Part shown: one piece after another, positions 33,829 to 44,798 of the stretch
Position numbering within the stretch: the stretch's first letter is position 1
Layout of the letters: each line of letters starts with the position of its first letter
Assembly: GCF_000182565.1 (NCBI RefSeq)
Contig: NW_015971545.1
Span: forward strand, 683,092-747,091
DNA length: 64,000 nucleotides
Source: Spizellomyces punctatus DAOM BR117
Lineage: Eukaryota > Chytridiomycota > Chytridiomycetes > Spizellomycetales > Spizellomycetaceae
Direction: 5' to 3'
The notes under the pieces: model-generated
What the model was told of the DNA's origin: nothing
Database searches by the model: none
Seen by the model: the letters and a program-made list of their open reading frames with translations, nothing else
Translations under genes and position numbers: made by a program

Positions 33829-34946
33829 ATGTCTAAGAAACCCACCATCATGGTGTTGGGGGCCGGGTTCATAGGCTCGTATCTAGGCGCTCACCTAGCC
33901 AACAAACCAGATCTATGCAGCGTACACCTCATCGGACGCCAGTCCTACTTTACAACACTCCAATCAGCCGGCTCACTATCCGCCACAAGCCAATCCGGAA
34001 CGACCGTCACAATCCCATATGAGAAACTCAACCTATACGACTCGGTCGATGCGTTTTGTACCGCTCATCCCAATGTCCATCCTACCTACATTATCGTCAC
34101 CGTGAAACGCATCACTGCCCATCGTGCCTATGCCGATCTCAAGCGATGGGGCGAGAACCCAAACGTGACGGTCGTGACGATGATGAATGGCGTACGAGCA
34201 GCAGATGAGGCGAGAGACGTCTTGAAAGGGTGTGATGTAAACGAAGGGATGTGGCCATTCAATGTCATTGAAACCGATACAGGACACTTTGAGCAGGCAT
34301 CCGGTGGGGATGTGTTTGTAGAGGATTCAGAAAAGGGGCGGGTACTCGCTGGTATTTTTCGCGAGTCGGGGATTCCGACTCAGGTTTCTGCTGATATGCA
34401 TGGAATACTCTATGGTATGTTTTTTTGTTTCTATTCGTATATTGTTTTCCATGTACAAGTTTGACACTTTCAAACACAGGAAAACTCTTGATCAACCTCC
34501 ACAACGCCATCTCCGCTCTCACAGGACTCCCCATTCAACAAGAACTCTCCACCCGATCCGCCCGACAAGTCTGGGCCCACTGCATGTCCGAAGCACTCGA
34601 CATTTACCGCGCAAACGGCATCAACCCCGTCTCCTTCCTCCCCCACGTTCCCCTCTCAATCATACCCTATCTCCTCTCCCTCCCAAACTTTCTCTTTCTC
34701 CGTCTCGCAACTCGCATGTTGTCGATTGACCCCCGCGCTACGAGCTCCATGTACGAGGACCTGCGAAAGGGCCGGCCAACAGAGATTGAGTATCTCCAAG
34801 GAGAGATTGTGCGTATGGGCCGTGAGTGTGGGATTGCTGCTCCTGTGTGTGAGAGGGTGGTGGGATTGGTCAAGGATGTGGAAGGAAAGGGTGGATTGGG
34901 AAACTTGACGGGGGAAATGATTTTGGATGCATTGGAATTGATTTAA
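33829..34946 (+). CDS. Ketopantoate reductase-like (PanE/ApbA family)
   Basis: Exons 33829-34414 and 34480-34946 (65-bp intron) encode 350 residues. A Rossmann NADPH site opens the protein (IMVLGAGFIGSYLGAHLA), followed by the family segments YIIVTVKR and VVTMMNGV and a C-terminal helical ApbA domain with KLLINLHNAISALTGLP (catalytic Lys region, restored across the intron) and SMYEDLRKGRPTEIEYLQGE, a strong PanE signature. The classical reaction is NADPH-dependent reduction of 2-ketopantoate to pantoate for CoA synthesis. Fungal genomes carry several paralogues of unknown substrate, so the role in pantothenate synthesis is probable but not certain. Confidence 0.87.
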
Positions 34947-35135
34947 TGGTGGTGTATTTTGGGGAATTTAAAAACTATACTTATTCAGTGTTTTTAATTA
35001 TGAATCCACCATGATATTTTCGCTGAGGAAGAGTTTTTTGTTCTTTTGTAATTTCTTTTTTTTTATATATTTTGAGTGCTCATGGTGGGTATTCCATCAG
35101 CATGGGTATACACTAATAGGGTATAATGCCCACCC

Positions 35136-35168
35136 CATCATCCTTCGGGAATTTCCCGAAGGATGATG
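35136..35168. repeat. Perfect 15-bp inverted repeat spanning a stop codon
   Basis: CATCATCCTTCGGGA, a 3-nt spacer, then TCCCGAAGGATGATG. It covers the last codons and TGA (35138-35140) of the minus-strand gene and the start of its 3' UTR. The RNA would fold into a strong hairpin with the stop codon in its 3' arm. Confidence 0.85.
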
Positions 35169-36118
35169 GCGAGCATGAACCACGTCCCCCCCAACAACAT
35201 AAACACCTTATCCTCCATCAACTTCCACCCCAGTTCTATCAACTTTATAACCTCCTCAGCGATTAGTTCCCTCCCGTCCGTTGCTGCCCACTCCCCCCAT
35301 TCACATGCCAGCTCCTTTGCCCCCATCCACCAAATCTCCGCATCCGCTACATACAGCGTCCCCACTCGCCACACCTCATCCATTACCCCTCTTCCCCACT
35401 CCTTCCCAACTGCCATCGCACACCCCCACCACCTCCCGATCGCCTCCATTGCCAGCGCGACGTGCATTGACACCGCCGTCCCGGTCACCGCCTCGATGGC
35501 CTTGCTGCTCAATGCAAGGACCAATAACATCATAACGGCCATGATGGCCCAGGACGGTAAACTGAATGTGGAAGGTGTAGGGACATTATCGGTTTGTGTG
35601 CATACCGAGATGACCGTGGTCTCGGTTTCGGTCGAGACAGATGTAAAAGAGATTTGCTTTACGGACGGGACTTTTGGTGTGAGTTTGAGTGGAATATCGG
35701 TGACTTCGACTGCTGAATCTACTCGTTCGGTTTCGGGTTTTTGTTCGGGTTCGGCGCTAGGTGCCGTTGAGCTCGTCGCTGGGGTATTCTCTGTAGTGTT
35801 TTCTGAAATGTCCGTTGAGGTATTCTTGGTAATCGTCATCTTTTTGGGGGTAGAGGTAGGTACAATCTCGAGATGGACTTTGTTGATAGAATGAAGAGTA
35901 GGCACCGGACGTTTTTTAGCTACTGCTGGTCTTTTCGATTTCGGCTCAGCTTTGGGAGACCATACCAGTCGAGTTGCAGTGATGGTCGTCATCTCCCGAG
36001 TTTCGATCATGCTTGCCATCCGTGCACGGGCGTGTGCACGGGCTTCATACCGAGTGAGAAGCGGAGCAGCCCAAAAGGATTCTGTCCAAGTGGATTCTGG
36101 TGTATAGGTATCGGCCAT
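35138..36118 (-). CDS. Hypothetical membrane protein
   Basis: An intronless 326-residue ORF from ATG 36118. The first ~190 residues are polar, Thr/Ser/Pro/Lys-rich and probably disordered (TSTPKKMTITKNTSTDISEN). One clear membrane segment follows (SWAIMAVMMLLVLALSSKAIE), then a Trp-rich amphipathic part (RWWGCAMAVGKEWGRG, ACEWGEWAATD) and a second hydrophobic segment near the C-terminus (MLLGGTWFMLAIILREI). No family is recognised. The plus-strand ORF over 35163-35894 is Ser/Thr-rich and looks like a shadow. The gene ends inside the 15-bp inverted repeat. Confidence 0.6.
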   Translation of the reverse strand: MADTYTPESTWTESFWAAPLLTRYEARAHARARMASMIETREMTTITATRLVWSPKAEPKSKRPAVAKKRPVPTLHSINKVHLEIVPTSTPKKMTITKNTSTDISENTTENTPATSSTAPSAEPEQKPETERVDSAVEVTDIPLKLTPKVPSVKQISFTSVSTETETTVISVCTQTDNVPTPSTFSLPSWAIMAVMMLLVLALSSKAIEAVTGTAVSMHVALAMEAIGRWWGCAMAVGKEWGRGVMDEVWRVGTLYVADAEIWWMGAKELACEWGEWAATDGRELIAEEVIKLIELGWKLMEDKVFMLLGGTWFMLAIILREIPEG

Positions 36119-37905
36119 ATTGAAGTTTATACAAGGACGGCAAAATGGATTTGATCACAATGCTGGGGTAGTGGGTAAGGAAGAAGGGGGAATGACTCGC
36201 TCACCCATCTTTTTATGCTGCGTAAAGTTCCTCCCCCGGGACAAATGGTACGCAAGAATCTTCCGAATGATACATCCCCCCCCCCATGCCCAAGGATCCC
36301 TCAATCCCCCAAAAGTGCGCTACACATCATTCCCTCCCTTAACCCTCAAAAAACGTTACCGCGTGCTCTTTTTTTTTTTTTACCATAGTAAGATGCTGAC
36401 GAAGGTTGTTTTGGATGATCGTAAATCGACCGGGCCAGTATTCAACATTCCAGACACACATATTCCGTGCATCAAGTATCCTTAATCCGCGACATCCACG
36501 TACGCAACTCGTTTGATTCATCTCGACCCTCACGAACCCCTCTTTTAATACATGTCGCGCAACTTGCGTTTACCATAGGAGGCAAGCTGACGAGATCTTT
36601 TGGGGGATTATGGGAGACTTTCAAGGTTTTGTTTTTGGTGTCTCTTTTTGTTTTGTTTTCTTTGTTCTATCAACGTTATGTGTCGCGGTCGCGGTCTGGT
36701 GAACAGATGGCGTAGATGTGCGTGTAGGGATGAACGAATATTATTGGATATGTTTCTTTTACAGTGTCTTTTTTGTTTGGACGAGATATCATGATGCAAT
36801 AAACTGGCGTAAAAAAGTGGTCATGGAAAGAAGCGACAGATCTACGTGTGGCTGGGTGATCTACATGTAGGCAAACTGTCAGATCTGAACCTTGCAAAAC
36901 ATTAGATCCCGCCACATTGGGAAGGTGCATAGTGATTCAAGATAATCCAATTAATCGTACTCAATGTGTCGAGTCGCTGGGTAATACCTTTCAATGCAGG
37001 AAAATGTACATAGGTCCAATTACCCGTCGACAATGCACTCTGATGCAGATGGGTGCATGATCGCCAATGTGACTTGCCATGCCATGCATGAAATATTAGT
37101 TCAGGTAAGGAGGCCACACTGAAGGTCCCTTTAATCATTAAGTCAGGTTCCTCCAATATATGTCAAATGTCACTGACGACTGAGATGGCTGTCAAGTTTT
37201 GCGTACATTGCCATGGTAGCATAAACACATATTGTAATAGTTGTTTGCTAGGAGTGGGATTTGGAGATGTGAGCGGGCGTGTGTAATCTAGTTAATTTGA
37301 ATAACGCTTCGGTTGAGTATGGCAGCTGTCTGGCGTACTGTCACCATTTGGCATTTTTGATGCATGTCCTTTTTCGTTACCAGACTGGTAAGTCTTTTCG
37401 TTCCATTTGTTTTTTTAAAATTTGTTTCCATTTACCTGATTATTGCTTTGAGCGGCACTCAACTCCTCGCAACATGCCTCTTTCTTTTGGAGTTATGTTT
37501 TCTTTGGTAAGGATGAAGATCGGCCTGACCAGCGCAGCAAGACAAAGGAGTTGAAAGGGTTGTATTTTGTTCTTGGCATGCCAATGCTACATTTTCTCTG
37601 TGAATTCCGTCAGCAGTATGCCGAAAGGTACCTACCCAATACTCTAAACGTCAGGCTATCATGATGCTCTCAACTCCCACCCGGCAGACACTTTACCTCA
37701 ACGCAAGAGAAAGGAGCAAACGATGTGCACGGCAGGGTTAAAATCCCATGTGGACAAACAGCAGACAAAACATCGAATTCCCAACACTGTCAACAAAAAA
37801 AAGCAAAATGTCAAGTATCACGATTATAAAAACCCTCGCTCTCATCTCCTCCCTGTCCACACCAACATCCGCAACTTTTCTCTCGATCAAACGCCCAGCC
37901 CGAAA
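36119..37905. other. Intergenic region, 1.8 kb
   Basis: Between divergent genes. It contains a C10 run near 36280 and a T11 run near 36370. ORFs at 36120-36485 and 36467-36715 have no recognised features. No RNA gene is seen. Confidence 0.45.
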
Positions 37906-39218
37906 ATGCGCACCATCATTCTTTTTCTCCTCACTCTCTTTGCGACGGTCTCCAAAGCTCAAAACTGCGGGAACACGCAACATGAATTCGAGCTCTGCGC
38001 TAATGCGACTGTTCCATTGGGACATGGCGATCCAGTCGATCAGTGTAGTGGGTTGATTACGGGACAGCCGTATTATTCAAGGTGTTTGTGTGGTGCTTAC
38101 AAGGTCCTTGTTTCGGTAAGTTTTCTGAACCGAATTTGCTTGTTTGTTACATGTTAAGGAACTTTCAATTGAGCTTTTGTCACTTGGTTAATCTCACTCT
38201 TGTTTTCTGATAGTGCTATGCGGCGTTCTGTGCCCATGATGCTGGATACGGTTCGACCATGCAATCTCGCGATGTTCATTGTGCGGCCGCTCAGCTCTTT
38301 GAAAGCCCTGCTCCGTCTCCTTCGCCCATTGTTTTGCCGACTCCGACTCCGTCTCCGTCTCCATCTCCGTCTCCTTCCCCGTCTCCTTCCCCGTCGCCTT
38401 CCGCTGATCCTTCCCCCTCTCCTTCTCCTGCCGCTGACCCTTCCCCTTCGCCTTCGCCTTCAGCTGCCGCTGATCCTTCCCCCTCTCCTTCTCCTGCCGC
38501 TGACCCTTCCGCTTCCCCTTCACCTGCCGCTGACCCTTCCCCTTCCCCTTCACCTGCCGCTGACCCTTCTCCTTCCCCTTCTCCAGCTGCTGTCCCTTCC
38601 CCTTCCCCTTCACCTGCCGCTGATCCTGCACTCGCAGCGGATGTCGGGTTTGCAAATCTCATCGCACGAGCCGAGCCTGAAGACGTGGCAGCCGCGCCTG
38701 AAGATTTGGTGACAACTACGGAGATTCCGACCAAAACTGTAACGGTCACGGCTACAAAGTCCACTGTAACTGTCACGGTTCCCAAAACCACCAGCACAGT
38801 AACGAAATCTACGGTAACTGTCACGGTCCCCAAAACTACCTCCACGCCGACAAAGACTGTAACCGCCACACATGGCGCCGCTGAACCCACCCCAATCGTT
38901 GATCCCCTCCCCAATCCCAGCGTCCCCAGCATCCCCGAGATCCCCAGCCCCGGCTCTGAAGAACCGGTCGAAGAACCCAGCCCAAGCTTTGATCCCGTCC
39001 CCATTCCCATTATCCCCAGCCCCGGCAGCTTCCCCGGCTCCGGCAACATCCCCGACCTCCCGAACATTCCCGGCGTCCCCCACATTCCCCAACCTCCAGC
39101 TCCAAGCAGCCGTGTCCCCGGTTCCAACCTCTCCCTCTCGGCCGGAACGAAGGAAAAGGTTTTGTGGGGTGTCGTCCTAGGCTTGGTAGGCGTTGTAGTG
39201 ATGGGCGTGGTAGCTTAG
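37906..39218 (+). CDS. GPI-anchored Ser/Pro/Thr-rich cell-wall protein with 8-Cys-type domain
   Basis: Exons 37906-38115 and 38214-39218 (98-bp intron) encode 404 residues. A signal peptide (MRTIILFLLTLFATVSKA) precedes a cysteine-rich domain of about 90 residues (NCGNTQHEFELC to SRCLCGAYKVLVSCYAAFC and DVHCAAAQ), reminiscent of CFEM or other fungal 8-Cys surface domains, though spacing does not let me assign CFEM. About 130 residues of SPSPSPAAD repeats follow, then a TVTVT-rich block repeated twice (KSTVTVTVPKTTST), then Pro-rich IPSPG repeats, and a hydrophobic tail (VLWGVVLGLVGVVVMGVVA) expected to be a GPI signal. It is probably a heavily O-glycosylated wall or plasma-membrane protein. 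Long minus-strand ORFs across it are by-products of the repeats. Confidence 0.8.
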
Positions 39219-41682
39219 GTATATACGATAGTATCTGATTGGAGATGTGAATATGTGGTATATGTGGACATTTAAAAATGTGTACATCTATTGTGTTTTT
39301 AGTGTTCGGTTGATCCGAATTGAAAATATAGGTTTTTTTACCCGTTTGAGCCCAATGTCTCTCTCTAGTCTGTATCATTCCATTTTAAATGGTGGGTTGA
39401 GGAAATAGGATGAATTGCGCGAAGAGGATTACATTGGCAGAGGACTCCTGTGTGAGCGTAATAGGCCACTCTCTCCAAAATCACATCTTGATACAGTCAC
39501 CATTAATTGTTATCAGGGAACGTTGTTCAGAGATAATGAATGGCGTGCAGAAATGGCTTGCGATTTCTTTTCCACTTTGATTCGCTTGGGCTTGATCTTT
39601 CAATGGGATCGTTCTTGTGGGGGAAACCGAGTTTGGATCTTCCGCACTTTGCAAGATTTCACTTATGATGCCGGATGTTTGGGAGACTACGAAGAACAAC
39701 CAAAGGAAAAAGCAAGACGTATAGGCAGAGAGGCATGCTAACTTCCCTCAGAAACTGGAACGTTTTCTCCGGTAGATACCGGAACGACTATAAGCATCGA
39801 GCGTTTGCCCCTCAACGACTCTTCACTAGGTCCGCAAAGCCTCTATTGGCATTTTTTGTTCTTTTGAAATCCTTTGTGACCCTCGATCATCTTCTTTCCT
39901 TTAAAAATCATACTCCCCAATCGTCTGCGTTGGAACAGGATGAAGCGAACAGTCGAATCACCTACGGTGGAGAATAATCGGAACCCGATATTACGGGCCA
40001 CTCGGCTTTTAATAGGTTATGTAAAGGAGAAGAGATATTGCTGTAGTAAGTACAAAGACGGACTCAGGCGCCAAGCGAATCGGACACACATATTCCAATA
40101 TTTGTTGGATGGACTGTTTCTGCTTGCCATCGTTCATGATTATGGCGACATCGCTAATGATGCAGTCCGTAAGGAGTCGATCCAATGAAACATCGCCATC
40201 AAAAAATTCAAACCTGAGAAAAGACGCATGGGGCAATAACGATGCTGCCGTATTTAGTAGTTGCATGGATGACGTCCCTTGTCCTTATAGGTTATTGATA
40301 CTGGAGACATATTGAGCTACACTCAGAAGTTTTTTCAAAATTAGTGCACAGGAGAGAGTACGTGGAGTAGTGAGACGTCCATCCTTGGCAGGGCCACAAT
40401 ACCTACAGAGGAATAGCCCAAACATCCGTCCATAGAAGGGTCATCGAGCAATATTCTGGCAGATGTGGTAGGTGTACCCCTCGGGAAGCAGTTAATCGCA
40501 CCAATTTGGCAGCACTGGTCCGCATATCACGTTTATTTCAGGAAAACGAACTCCTGCTTGCATTTACATTTCCGATGATAGCTTTGCAAAATCTACGATT
40601 GGGAGATTACTTACGAATGAAGACGGCACATGCATACTGAATCAGCGTCGGAACGGTCTTGTTTTTGAAATCAGAAGGAGGTCATCGCGGAGCATGTACT
40701 GACCACCTCCCAGCAGGGAAAGAAATTGAGGTGGGATGATTGCTCGTAGTGTCAACGTTGATCAAATCCCGTTGTCAACAGCGCCCATATATACCGAGGA
40801 TGGAAAGCACAGATAATTCCGCAGCCAAAGTGATACCCATTCTTTGGTTATTTAGCCGAAAATGTTTTAATTAATCTGTAGGGATAAGTAAACAAATGGG
40901 GGGAGACAAATTAATTAACCCCCAAGAATGCGAGACACATATGCAGGTGCATAGACGTGCCACGATACAGTAGTTGCGATCCAAGGCGAGAAAAGGAGAC
41001 CACTCCATTAACGAAGAGATCAGTGAGACATTTCAAAAGAGACCGTCTACAGCTTGACGGCTTCGCTCACGCTTCCTACCGAAGGGTTGGACTGTACGCT
41101 TGATAGGCTTTGATAATCTGTAAAAACACACACATTGCATCATTACGCTCTAGGTTAAATCTTGAGTAGAGTTTCGCGGGGCTATTCTTCGTGGCTTCGG
41201 GAGCCGCCATAAGCTGGTCGTCCGGAATCATCAGCATGCACTGTAACTTTGAAATACATGGCTTGGCGGTTGGTCTATAACTATCTTGGCAATTTCGTTC
41301 AATAAGCTCTGGGCAAGGCTTTAGTAGGATAACAACATCGAAGCGACCTGCAGCACTTTGCTAAACTCGCCGAAACCTGCTAAGCGCGGTGCAAGGCTTC
41401 CACTGTCTTTAAATAATTTGACGATAGTAGTTACGTACATTTACGGTCATCTAATTCCTTAAGCACTCCATGCATAATTAATTGCCCTGGAGTACCGACT
41501 GACATCTAGTCTCTGAACTGCACTCCTATCATTATGCCCTGCAAACAGACCAGAATGACTTTGAGCTTGGCTGCTGATTGCCCATTTCAAGGTACCTGAA
41601 AGGCACCTATCATACGCTGACAAGTCTTTAATCTCTGTTCGATAATAGGTGCACATACAGGCTAATTCGACCGAGCCTGGAA
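39219..41682. other. Intergenic region, 2.5 kb
   Basis: Several ORFs of 60-108 codons occur (e.g. 39415-39741), but none shows domains, signal peptides or consistent splice-site structure, so I do not call a gene. Confidence 0.45.
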
Positions 41683-42291
41683 TCACTGTTTCGCAACCGG
41701 TGATAGACCAACCTCATCCTTCTCATCGCTGGCGCACTGATCCGCACGTACACATGATTTGGCCTGTACATATCCCTGGCAACAGTCATCCCACAGCTGC
41801 TTGCAAAGCTCCTTGTACTTGAACCAATTAGCCATTGCACCAACAATCGTAAATGAGCCAGACCACAAATTGAGTGTCCGTGATACTTGATCGTCATCGA
41901 GTTCCATGTCTTTTTGCAAATACAGCAACGGTATGGCCGCACTTGCACCCAATACAAAAGCTGTCAACCATTTTGAACCCAACCGCTGATCGACATCCAA
42001 TTTCGCGCTCCGCATAAAGAAACATTTGAGGAGGATGATCCAGCCCAACAGGCCGAAAGCGAATTCAAAGAGAAGGGGAATGCGTTTCGTCCAGTAGGAA
42101 TCGGGGAAGCACCAGAACACTAGATGGCATAGGCCGCGAAATATCACAGCGTGTGTAAACCAAAGGTCTGCGTAGAGGGGCCAAGTCGATTGTTCCGTTG
42201 GATCACTTGCGGCCCGCACTGCGGCGGGGGACGCCGTAGGCTTTGAAGGAGAGAGTGCTTCCGGTGAGGGTTTCTGAGACATCGAGGACAT
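41683..42291 (-). CDS. Hypothetical four-helix membrane protein
   Basis: A 202-residue ORF from ATG 42291. A Ser/Pro/Ala-rich cytosolic N-terminus of ~40 residues is followed by hydrophobic segments at HAVIFRGLCHLVFWCF, LFEFAFGLLGWIILLKCFF, WLTAFVLGASAAIPLLYLQ and LNLWSGSFTIVGAMANWF, then a charged, Cys-containing tail. I recognise no family. An in-frame second Met three codons in is an alternative start. Confidence 0.6.
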   Translation of the reverse strand: MSSMSQKPSPEALSPSKPTASPAAVRAASDPTEQSTWPLYADLWFTHAVIFRGLCHLVFWCFPDSYWTKRIPLLFEFAFGLLGWIILLKCFFMRSAKLDVDQRLGSKWLTAFVLGASAAIPLLYLQKDMELDDDQVSRTLNLWSGSFTIVGAMANWFKYKELCKQLWDDCCQGYVQAKSCVRADQCASDEKDEVGLSPVAKQ

Positions 42292-43759
42292 TTTCTATGC
42301 GGACTACAAGTGAGCTGTTCATATGAACGCTTGTAATTTAAGGGACGATGCGCTGCTTTCAACAACTTACCGAGGTAAACCTGACAATAGATTTAATTTA
42401 AAATGGGAGACTTTTGGCGCCAAGGGATCGCTTTTTTTCTATGAGGCTGTGCATATCCCGTGACTTTGCTTATAAAGAGTTGCTCACGTAAGCCGTGGCT
42501 GTAACCCATTATTATATTTTCATTTTAAGAATGTGAAAAGGTTTGGACAGCAGCGTTGGAGGAAAGATGACAATGGGCGAGGACAAGCAGAGAGTTGAAT
42601 TAGGGGGAATATAGCCAAAAAAATGAGGTTTTCGACAATAAATATTGGGAAAAGATCACAGCCTCCTCTTTTGCGCTGCCCACAGCGATTCTTTGACCTC
42701 TGAGCTTCTTTACTTTTTATTGGTTATGGATACTAGTGGCAATTTCACCGTTTTTCTTTCTTATCATCCTCGGCCCCTTTCACCGTCTTCCTCCTCATCA
42801 CCTCCCACATATCCAAGAATCCCAACCACTCTCCCCGCAACACACCCAGAGCCCACCCAAGAGGAACGAGAGCCGTTGCAGCCAACCCCATGCGAAACAA
42901 GAAAATTGCAAACATTGTTTCTATTATGGAGGAAATAATTGGTTTGATGTGAGAAAAAAGAAAAAGGCCAGGAAACTGACAAGAAATGAGGAAGAATGAA
43001 CGAAAGCACCAGAGATAGAGAGAGCGAGAGAAGCAGTGAGAGAAGAAAAATGGAGTGAGAGAAAAAGAACGAAATATGTGTGTTTTTGTAAGAGTGTGTG
43101 CGCCAAAAATAGTGCGTTCATCTTATATCTTACAAAAGAATAGAATAACTTGGCGTGACCTGAAAAACACATGACCGTGATGCATGTCAGCGTTCGGCAA
43201 CCGAGCTTCCATGGTAATAATGACTCTTAATGTTTAGAGAATGTATAATAGTCCCAATAATCTTATGGTGATCTCCTTCACATCTCATCCGTTTCATGAC
43301 ATTGCACCCTCTACGTCCTTCCATCCTGTGCGTCACTTTTGCATGCCGTGCTGAATATCTTCAAAGCTTCTAAAGGCCTGGTGCGGTGCCGATAATCATT
43401 TGAGTGATGGAAATCTAAAGGTTGTTCCCCAACATGTCTTGTCAAATCGTTGTCAGGAATGTCTGATGTGATCGGTATTATTTGCTGTCAAATTAAAAAA
43501 TTAAGTTCCCGCCTGCTGCAGTTCCCTAGAGACCTGGGTTCGACTCTCGGCCAAAGCACACATCATTCTGCTTTTTGTCAATGGGGTGAATGAGTATTGC
43601 CTTTTCTGGACAGCCACAACGTGATTTACATCCAGATCTCTTGGCAGATTTCCTTTTCGCTATCGGTTTGCTCTTCAACCTTTGGTGTGGAAGAGTAGTT
43701 GGCTGTATCCCGTCTTTCGCTCATCCACACCCAGGTTGAGATAGACGCTCGAGCCCAAC
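42292..43759. other. Intergenic region, 1.5 kb
   Basis: Purine-rich stretch around 42940-43080 (GAGAGAGCGAGAGAAG), otherwise featureless. A tRNA-like T-arm string near 43533-43553 does not fold into a full tRNA. Confidence 0.4.
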
Positions 43760-44554
43760 ATGGCGGGTGCAAACCAAGCTATCGTTCAGCGCCGCCTAGT
43801 CGTACTGGGTATAGGTATCCTCTTTCTTATTCTTGGTCGCAAGATATACACTCGCCCTCGTCTCCTCGCTTTCGCTCTCCTACTCTTCAACATTCGCTCC
43901 TTGCCCTTTGCACACCATCTCCGCCTCTCCAAGCATATCGTTCAAGCCGGTCTCCGTCGTCGATGGAGACCTGCAGCCACTATCTGGGCACCGCAATATT
44001 TGACTTACCGTGTCTGGCCTGACGATATGGACTGGAACTTGCACATGAATAATAGCACTTATAACAAGCATTTAGATTATGCGCGAACAGATTGGGCCAT
44101 TGCAATTTTGGGATTGGATTTCAATAGAAAAGTCATGATCATGGTAGGGGGCGTTCAGTCGTTCTTTATGCGGGAATTGGGGCCATTACAGAAGTATGCT
44201 ATTGAGTCTACATTACTGGGCTATGATGAGTATGTTGTTGTCCCTGCTATACCACTTGATCTGAAAACAAATATTCAGACTGCTTTTGATCTCTTTAGGA
44301 AATGGATATACGTTCAACATCGCTTCATTAGCACCACGCCTCACAAGCCATCAACCGTACACTGCATTGCCATATCCAAATTGGTTCTGAAGGAACCCAA
44401 CGGCAAGACCCTCCCTTTCGGGCAAGCCCTCCACATAATCGGCTGTGCAGAGGCGATGTCGCCCCACAACGAAGAAAGAAGACTGAGGGGGATGGCAATA
44501 ATGAGAGGCTTTGTTGATGGTGAACAGATGCTGTTGTTAGAAGGACGTTTGTGA
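43760..44554 (+). CDS. THEM6-like hot-dog thioesterase, membrane-anchored
   Basis: An intronless 264-residue ORF. An N-terminal membrane anchor (RRLVVLGIGILFLILG) precedes the hot-dog domain, recognised by YRVWPDDMDWNLHMNNSTYNKHLDYARTD in segments typical of THEM6/Mesenchymal stem cell protein DSCD75 and acyl-ACP-thioesterase-like 4HBT proteins (W..D.D...H.NN..Y...LD.AR.D). The family acts on acyl-CoA or related thioesters at the ER; substrates are poorly known. The start at 43760 gives the anchor directly and is preferred over an overlapping frame starting at 43699. Confidence 0.8.
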   Translation: MAGANQAIVQRRLVVLGIGILFLILGRKIYTRPRLLAFALLLFNIRSLPFAHHLRLSKHIVQAGLRRRWRPAATIWAPQYLTYRVWPDDMDWNLHMNNSTYNKHLDYARTDWAIAILGLDFNRKVMIMVGGVQSFFMRELGPLQKYAIESTLLGYDEYVVVPAIPLDLKTNIQTAFDLFRKWIYVQHRFISTTPHKPSTVHCIAISKLVLKEPNGKTLPFGQALHIIGCAEAMSPHNEERRLRGMAIMRGFVDGEQMLLLEGRL

Positions 44555-44798
44555 CCCGATGGTAGTATAGAAGGTCAGTATAGAATGTCTATGAGGGCAT
44601 TGGCTGGCTATTAGGAGAATAGAGAACGTATTTAGATCCGATAGGTAGAATCTGGACGATATGGCTTCTGGTGGACTCGACATGGAAGATTCATCTTTAA
44701 CACAAGGCCTCACTAATATCGAGGTAGATATTTGACGACAGATACATGTAACTAATGCCAAAATAACCCCATATCCACTGTAAGTCGCTAATGAACGC

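Noticed and set aside
35163-35894. A 243-codon plus-strand ORF
   Set aside because: Antisense to the 326-aa membrane protein, starts inside its stop-codon hairpin and has no recognisable domain; the minus-strand gene has clear membrane segments.
38291-39127. A 278-codon minus-strand ORF rich in GEGEGSAAG repeats
   Set aside because: It is the reverse reading of the Ser-Pro repeat region of the GPI protein, whose codons lack stops on the opposite strand; the plus-strand gene has signal peptide, splice sites and GPI signal.
43525-43562. tRNA-like string with GGGTTCGACTC
   Set aside because: The flanking bases do not form the T-stem, acceptor stem or anticodon arm of a tRNA.
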